Shown here one piece after another: positions 6,590-10,365 of a stretch of 10,365 nucleotides of DNA (positions within the stretch are counted from its first letter, which is position 1; each line of letters begins with the position of its first letter). Made by a program: the position numbers and the translations under genes. Origin of the DNA: Flavobacteriales bacterium (lineage in GTDB: Bacteria; Bacteroidota; Bacteroidia; Flavobacteriales; PHOS-HE28). Under the pieces are notes generated by a model. That model was not told the DNA's origin. It was given only the letters and a program-made list of their open reading frames with translations, and made no database searches. Where the stretch lies: contig SSGN01000175.1 in assembly GCA_008016945.1 (NCBI GenBank), positions 1 through 10,365 on the forward strand. Direction: 5' to 3'.

Positions 6590-7750
6590 ATGGATCCGAC
6601 CACCGATCCTTTCTCAGCCTTTGGGCTGGCCCCCTCGTTACTGCACGCCGTGGAGGCCGTGGGGTATACGCGGCCCACGCCCATCCAGGCCAAAGCCATC
6701 CCGGCCATCCTGTTCGGCAAGGATGTATTGGGCATCGCCGATACCGGTTCGGGGAAGACACTGAGCTACGCCCTGCCGATCCTCCAGCGGCTGTTGGAGG
6801 GAATGCGCCCCGTGCGTAACCGGCATGTGCCGGTGCTGGTGTTGGTGCCCACCCGGGAACTGGCGCAGCAGGTGGAGGCGGTGTTCCAGTCGCTATGTGC
6901 CCACCTCCCCCAGCGCACACGTACCCAGGCGGTGTTCGGCGGTGTCTCCATCAACCCCCAGATGATCGCCCTGCAGGGTGTACAAGTGCTGGTGGCCACG
7001 CCGGGAAGGCTCCTTGACCTGATCGAGGCGAAAGCCGTTCACCTGGGCGACGTACAGGTGCTCGTACTGGACGAGGCGGACAAGATGCTGAACCGGGAGT
7101 TCGAAGAAGAACTGGGCCGGTTGTTGAAGCTTCTTCCGCGCAAACGCCAGAACCTGCTGTACTCCGCCACGCTCAATGCCGGGGTGAGCACCACCAGCGA
7201 TCTGGTGCTGCACAAACCCGAGGTGATCCAATGCACCACGGCCCCGCAGGAGGTAACGCTGATCGAACAACGTGCGTTCCGCATAACGCCGGAACGGAAA
7301 GGCCCGCTGCTGCGCTACCTGATCCACACCATGGACATGGCCCAGGTGCTGGTGTTCACCGCCACCAGCCATGGCGCCGACCATGTGGCGGACAAGCTGC
7401 GGAAACACGGGATCGACGCACGTGCCACGCACGGCAAGAAAAGCCACCATGCCCGCCAGCAAGCCTTGGCCGACCTGAAGGCTGGCCGTTTACGTGTACT
7501 GGTGACCACCGACCTGCTCGCCCGTGGCATCGACATCGTAGCACTGCCGTACGTGATCAACTACGAGCTGCCGCGGTCGCCCCAAGACTTCGTGCACCGG
7601 ATCGGGCGCACCGGTCGTGCGGAACATGCAGGCCAGGCCTTCACGCTGGTGACACCCGAAGACCAGCACCACTTCAAGGTGATCCAGAAGAAGATGGGAC
7701 AATGGATCACCCTGGAGAGCATGGACGATGTGGACCTGAGCCCACGGTGA
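6590..7750 (+). CDS. DEAD-box ATP-dependent RNA helicase, RhlE-like
   Basis: The 386-residue cytoplasmic enzyme unwinds RNA duplexes with ATP and would act in ribosome assembly or RNA turnover. Every canonical motif is present in order: upstream F11 and Q motif GYTRPTPIQ (25-33), motif I ADTGSGKT (50-57, K56), Ia PTRELA (87-92), GG (117-118), TPGR (137-140), DEAD (161-164), SAT (192-194), the motif IV region VLVFTAT (253-259), ARGIDI (311-316) and HRIGRTGR (336-343). Motif I has D where AQTGxGKT is more usual, a tolerated variant. The protein stops soon after the second RecA-like domain and lacks the basic C-terminal tail found in many RhlE proteins, so it is a near-minimal helicase core. The start at 6590 places the Q motif at the family's usual distance. 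An 84-bp gap with hairpins separates it from the PepSY gene. Confidence 0.93.
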   Translation: MDPTTDPFSAFGLAPSLLHAVEAVGYTRPTPIQAKAIPAILFGKDVLGIADTGSGKTLSYALPILQRLLEGMRPVRNRHVPVLVLVPTRELAQQVEAVFQSLCAHLPQRTRTQAVFGGVSINPQMIALQGVQVLVATPGRLLDLIEAKAVHLGDVQVLVLDEADKMLNREFEEELGRLLKLLPRKRQNLLYSATLNAGVSTTSDLVLHKPEVIQCTTAPQEVTLIEQRAFRITPERKGPLLRYLIHTMDMAQVLVFTATSHGADHVADKLRKHGIDARATHGKKSHHARQQALADLKAGRLRVLVTTDLLARGIDIVALPYVINYELPRSPQDFVHRIGRTGRAEHAGQAFTLVTPEDQHHFKVIQKKMGQWITLESMDDVDLSPR

Positions 7751-7752
7751 GG

Positions 7753-7767
7753 CGGTGGAGGCCACCG
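7753..7767 (+). terminator. Short GC hairpin directly after the helicase stop
   Basis: CGGTGG-AGG-CCACCG forms a perfect 6-bp stem with a 3-nt loop beginning 2 nt after the stop codon. There is no T-tract. Position suggests transcription termination or 3'-end protection. It lies just before the promoter of the next gene. Confidence 0.35.
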
Positions 7768-7774
7768 GCCAGAC

Positions 7775-7782
7775 TATCTTTG
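7775..7782 (+). promoter_or_regulatory. -7 promoter element of the subtilase gene
   Basis: TATCTTTG is an exact match to the Bacteroidota -7 consensus TAnnTTTG and the best one in the window. It lies 87 nt before the ATG at 7870, predicting an untranslated leader of roughly 80 nt. A GGGGG/CCCCC hairpin can form in that leader (around 7814-7835). No -33 TTG is visible at the usual spacing. Confidence 0.55.
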
Positions 7783-7869
7783 AGCAACACTCCGTCCGGC
7801 GAAGGACACAGATGGGGGTACAACGCACTCCCCCACCCACCGAGTAACGAGCCTTGCGCCACCACCACC

Positions 7870-9483
7870 ATGTATACCAGACCCCTGCTGCTGATCGGCC
7901 TGTTGCTCGTGGGCACGGCGTTGTTCCCTCGAACTCCCGAGCGCGTGATCGCGAAACTCAAAGCCGGACACCATGCGGCGGGTCGCTCGCCCGGTGAAGG
8001 CAACGGTACGGGCAACGCCATGATCGATGCCCTGACGAGGGATCTTCCCGGGGCCGTCGTGGAACGCGTGCACACCGGTCGCCAATCGCCACCCTCCACC
8101 TTCGTGATCCAACTGCCCCCGGACACCGATGCGGATAGGCTAATGGATGCATACCGGCGTAGCGGCGAAGTGGAATACGTGGAAAGGGACCATCAGGGCC
8201 TTGCCGGAGGGGTACAAGGTGTGGTGCCCACCGACACCTCCTACCCCCTGCAGTGGGGGTTGAGCAACCAGGGAACATTCGCCTTGGCCCCGGCGGTAGC
8301 GGGTGCCGACATCCAGATGGAGGATGCTTGGACCGTTGAACAGGGCGATGGATCCATCACCGTGGCCATCATCGACACCGGAACGAAATGGGACCATCCT
8401 GAATTCGCCGGTCGGATCTGGACGAACACCGCAGAGATCGCAGGCAACGGCGTGGACGACGACGGCAATGGCCTGGTGGACGACATACGGGGATGGGACT
8501 TCGCCAACAACGACAACGACCCGATGGACGACCAAGGGCACGGCACCAACGTGACCGGGATCATCGGAGCACAAGGCGACAATGGGATCGGCTTCGCCGG
8601 GGTGGACTGGAACTGCAAGCTGATGAGCCTGAAAGCCTTGGACAGCGACTCGTACGGCTATTACTCGTGGTGGGCCTCGGCCATACACTATGCGGTGGAC
8701 CATGGCGCCCAAGTGATCAACATGTCCATCGGCGGCACCAGCAGCTCCAGCACCTTGAGCGATGCAGTGAACTACGCCTTGTCCCATGGCGTGGTGGTGG
8801 TGGCCTGTATGATGAACACCAACGCCAACACCACCTTCTACCCGGCCGGTATCCCCGGGGTGATCGCCGTGGGATCCACCGACCCGGACGACACCCGTTC
8901 GGCGCCGTTCTTCTGGAGCAACACCAGCGGCAGCAACTTTGGCGCGCACATTTCCGTGGTGGCACCCGGCAACTACATCTACGGCCTCAGCCACCTATCG
9001 AACAGCAACTACAGCACCTATTGGGGCGGCACCTCGCAAGCCACCCCGCTGGTGGCCGGTCTGGCCGCACTGCTGTTGGCGAGCTCCCCGGGGCTTACGC
9101 CGGCCGAGGTGAAGACCATCGTGGAGACCTCTGCCGAAGACATGGTGGGAGCCGCGAACGAAGACACCCCCGGATGGGACCCCTACCACGGACACGGCCG
9201 TGTGAATGCATTCAACGCGCTCACTGGCTCGGTGGGGACAAGAACGGCCGATCTGATGCCCACGTTCACGGTATTCCCGAACCCCACGGAGGGAACGGTA
9301 ACGGTACAACTGCCCGAACACACCCAACGGTTGGAGGTGTACGATGCGCAGGGGCGGTCGATCCACCGCTGGACCGGCAGTGCACGAAGCACCACGACAT
9401 TGCAACTCACCACCAGCGGCCTGTACTACATCGAAGTAGCCACGGCCACAGCGCGACAAGGCCAGCGACTGATCGTTCGCTGA
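7870..9483 (+). CDS. Subtilisin-like serine protease (S8) with T9SS sorting domain
   Basis: The 537-residue product is an exported endopeptidase. It has a hydrophobic signal segment (5-19), a propeptide (about 24-108) ending in the EVEYVERDH pattern of subtilase inhibitors, and the S8 domain (about 145-455). The catalytic residues are Asp169 in AIIDTG, His224 in GHGTNVTG and Ser389 in GGTSQATP. The GTSQATP box has Q where M is commonest. The oxyanion-hole asparagine is probably Asn316 in ACMMNTN, where subtilisins usually have GNxG. Asp-rich NGVDDDGNGLVDD (193-205) looks like a calcium-binding insertion common in Bacteroidota subtilases. Residues 466-537 form a type A T9SS C-terminal domain (FTVFPNPTEG..., GLYYIEV..., ending RLIVR), which directs export through the type IX system and surface attachment or release. 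The frame is open further upstream, but ATG 7870 starts the signal peptide and follows a consensus promoter. Confidence 0.93.
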   Translation: MYTRPLLLIGLLLVGTALFPRTPERVIAKLKAGHHAAGRSPGEGNGTGNAMIDALTRDLPGAVVERVHTGRQSPPSTFVIQLPPDTDADRLMDAYRRSGEVEYVERDHQGLAGGVQGVVPTDTSYPLQWGLSNQGTFALAPAVAGADIQMEDAWTVEQGDGSITVAIIDTGTKWDHPEFAGRIWTNTAEIAGNGVDDDGNGLVDDIRGWDFANNDNDPMDDQGHGTNVTGIIGAQGDNGIGFAGVDWNCKLMSLKALDSDSYGYYSWWASAIHYAVDHGAQVINMSIGGTSSSSTLSDAVNYALSHGVVVVACMMNTNANTTFYPAGIPGVIAVGSTDPDDTRSAPFFWSNTSGSNFGAHISVVAPGNYIYGLSHLSNSNYSTYWGGTSQATPLVAGLAALLLASSPGLTPAEVKTIVETSAEDMVGAANEDTPGWDPYHGHGRVNAFNALTGSVGTRTADLMPTFTVFPNPTEGTVTVQLPEHTQRLEVYDAQGRSIHRWTGSARSTTTLQLTTSGLYYIEVATATARQGQRLIVR

Positions 9484-9490
9484 TGGGCGA

Positions 9491-9508
9491 CCACCGGCCT
9501 ACCGGCGG
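9491..9508 (-). terminator. Hairpin between two converging genes
   Basis: CCACCGG-CCTA-CCGGCGG pairs over 7 bp. The single imperfect pair is a G-U wobble in minus-strand RNA and an A-C mismatch in plus-strand RNA, so it fits the minus-strand DUF6370-like gene better. It fills most of the 33-bp gap between the two stop codons. No T-tract is present. Confidence 0.35.
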
Positions 9509-9516
9509 CATTCCGA

Positions 9517-9891
9517 TCACCGGGCCTTCCCCTCCTTCTCGGGCGGAAGCAGCTTGAAGTAGCTGGCCTTGAACCGCCCCTCCACCACCTCGCCCTGCAC
9601 CTCGGCCTTACGCAACGCCAGGCAGAAGCCGTCCTTATCGTGCGGATGTCCGAAAGCACTGATGTCCACGCCATCCACGTAGAACGCCTTTTCGGCACCA
9701 TCCTGCTGCGGGAAGCGCACGGCCAGGTCACAATCGCCACCGGGCAGACCGAAGTTGCACTGGCCGCAGGAAGCGGTAACGGTGCGCAACTCCTTTCCGG
9801 GATCCGGTGCCGGAGCGAGTTTGTGGGCCACCTGGCCGAAGCTGAAGAAGGGGAAACAGGTCGCGAGGACCACGATGCCGAGCGTTCGCAT
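9517..9891 (-). CDS. Small exported DUF6370-like cysteine-containing protein
   Basis: The 124-residue product starts with a signal peptide (hydrophobic 4-18, cleavage probably near FSFG at about 19). The mature part has the layout I associate with DUF6370, a small Bacteroidota family of unknown function: TASCGQCNFG (39-48) with a CxxC, CDLAVRF (54-60), FYVDGVDISAFGHPHDKDGFC (70-90), then LRKAEVQGEVVEGRFKASYFKLLP (93-116). Four mature cysteines (42, 45, 54, 90) and two histidines (82, 84) could bind a metal or form disulfides; this is inference only. The short acidic and basic tail is not conserved-looking. It converges on the subtilase gene with 33 bp between stops and has its own upstream region, so it is a single-gene unit. 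ATG at 9891 is the only start that gives a signal peptide. Confidence 0.8.
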   Translation of the reverse strand: MRTLGIVVLATCFPFFSFGQVAHKLAPAPDPGKELRTVTASCGQCNFGLPGGDCDLAVRFPQQDGAEKAFYVDGVDISAFGHPHDKDGFCLALRKAEVQGEVVEGRFKASYFKLLPPEKEGKAR

Positions 9892-9915
9892 GGCTTAATT
9901 CGGATTTACTTGCCC

Positions 9916-9923
9916 GAAATGTA
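9916..9923 (-). promoter_or_regulatory. Possible -7 element of the DUF6370-like gene
   Basis: The minus strand reads TACATTTC, matching TAnnTTTG in all but the last base, and ends 24 nt before the ATG at 9891. No -33 TTG lies at the usual spacing. Confidence 0.33.
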
Positions 9924-9945
9924 CGACAAGAACAGGGTGGATACA

Positions 9946-9972
9946 CCCGGACCAGCGGGGCTATCGCGTCTT
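9946..9972 (+). repeat. Left copy of a compound repeat
   Basis: CCCGGACCAGCG (9946-9957) recurs exactly and in the same orientation at 10339-10350. The overlapping GGGGCTATCGCGTCTT (9957-9972) recurs inverted, with 14 of 16 bases matching, at 10322-10337. One half is thus direct and the other inverted. Confidence 0.5.
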
Positions 9973-10006
9973 CGTTCGTCAAGGATCAAGACTTCGACAT
10001 TGGGAG

Positions 10007-10138
10007 GGAACAGCAGGTCCAGCGAGCGTTCCTTGCGCCCCGGACCGCCGCTTCGCTTTGGTCCGCCCCCTCACCCTGAGCCCTCCTTTCAGCGGGCACG
10101 AGGGGGACAGGATCGCCGCACGCTGGGCCTGCTGTTCC
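10007..10138. repeat. Nested palindromic element able to form a three-way junction
   Basis: Outer arms 10007-10028 and 10117-10138 pair over 22 positions: 20 Watson-Crick pairs, one G-U (10018 with 10127) and one A-A mismatch (10025 with 10120). Inside lie two further hairpins: CGGACC/GGTCCG (10041-10046 with 10060-10065) and CCCCCTC/GAGGGGG (10066-10072 with 10100-10106), the second with extra partial pairing of CCCTGA and TCAGCGGG. The three stems together resemble a cloverleaf without being a tRNA. Confidence 0.6.
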
Positions 10139-10204
10139 GGCTCCCCCCCCCCGGTGCGGCCGGCGGCAATCCGGCGGCGGCAGGAAAGACCCGGGCGGTC
10201 CAAT

Positions 10205-10262
10205 GGTGAAAAGGTGAAAGGGGGCACGGCGTGAGAAGGTGAAATGCCTCGCACCCTTTCAC
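10205..10262. repeat. GGTGAAA repeat cluster with inverted arms
   Basis: GGTGAAA occurs at 10205-10211, 10213-10219 and 10238-10244, and GTGAGAA at 10231-10237. GTGAAAGGGGGC (10214-10225) pairs with GCACCCTTTCAC (10251-10262) with one mismatch, so the cluster can fold into a 12-bp stem with a 25-nt loop. Confidence 0.5.
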
Positions 10263-10321
10263 GCTATCACCCCAGTGGTACAGATCGCTGAGCTCGGCCG
10301 GATCTTCATCACCGGCTCAGT

Positions 10322-10350
10322 AAGACGCGATGGCCCTGCCCGGACCAGCG
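10322..10350 (-). repeat. Right copy of the compound repeat
   Basis: AAGACGCGATGGCCCT (10322-10337) is the inverted partner of 9957-9972, and CCCGGACCAGCG (10339-10350) is the direct partner of 9946-9957. The two copies bracket the whole structured region. Confidence 0.5.
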
Positions 10351-10365
10351 CACCGATCATAAGGG

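Larger units (their letters stand above)
9924..10365. other. Repeat-rich region without a convincing gene
   Basis: No reading frame here looks like a real protein. The longest frames are rich in proline, glycine, arginine and serine, as expected from GC-rich noncoding DNA. The region instead contains a nested palindromic element (10007-10138), a run of ten C (10143-10152), two CCGGCGGC direct copies near 10160-10178, a cluster of GGTGAAA repeats (10205-10262), and similar short blocks at both ends (9946-9972 and 10322-10350). It could be an intergenic repeat or a small non-autonomous element; no transposase or RNA gene is recognisable. Confidence 0.6.

Noticed and set aside
7231..7869. In-frame extension of the subtilase to the left
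   Set aside because: It overlaps the helicase in another frame; a consensus promoter and a signal-peptide start at 7870 explain the gene better.
8140..8994. 284-residue minus-strand frame opposite the protease
   Set aside because: It has V/H/G-rich shadow composition opposite the conserved catalytic domain.
10007..10138. tRNA or CRISPR array
   Set aside because: The three-stem shape lacks tRNA signature bases and a CCA-type acceptor, and there are no regularly spaced repeats with unique spacers.
9979..10254. 91-residue minus-strand frame in the right-hand region
   Set aside because: Its SPSCPLKGGLRVRG-type peptide is translated repeat DNA covering the palindromic element; no domain or signal is present.

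Overview
The window looks like a short piece of a high-GC Bacteroidota chromosome, probably from the Flavobacteriales. This rests on four things: a subtilisin-like protease with a type IX secretion (T9SS) C-terminal sorting domain, two small exported families typical of the phylum (DUF4294-like and DUF6370-like), repeated TAnnTTTG-type promoter elements instead of E. coli-type ones, and poor Shine-Dalgarno sequences. The species assignment is inference.

Layout. Bases 1-272 are a perfect 86-bp inverted repeat around a 100-nt loop. It carries only the C-terminal end of a GNAT acetyltransferase and is most likely a fold-back artefact at a contig end. Bases 305-2633 hold two minus-strand genes: an exported DUF4294-like protein and the biotin carboxylase AccC. 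Head-to-head with accC, their ATGs overlapping at one CATG, is a plus-strand exported protein with YwqK/MORN-like repeats (2632-3429). A plus-strand series follows: a CPA2 cation:proton antiporter with two RCK_C domains (3648-5888), a small PepSY-type membrane protein (6008-6505), a RhlE-like DEAD-box RNA helicase (6590-7750) and the T9SS-exported subtilase (7870-9483). A short exported DUF6370-like protein converges from the minus strand (9517-9891). The last 470 bases have no convincing gene but are rich in nested inverted and direct repeats.

The genes do not form one pathway. They are separate transcription units for fatty acid synthesis, ion homeostasis, RNA metabolism and the exported proteome, most with a recognisable -7 element or a short GC hairpin at a boundary. 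The gaps at 3430-3647 and 5889-6007 show no gene: the first ends in a promoter-like element, and the second has only a weak 7-bp inverted repeat (5893-5899 with 5923-5929) and no clear promoter.

I found no defence system, mobile-element gene, CRISPR array, tRNA or rRNA. The parts most worth a second look are the inverted repeat at the left edge, the structured repeat region at the right edge, and the unresolved start of accC.
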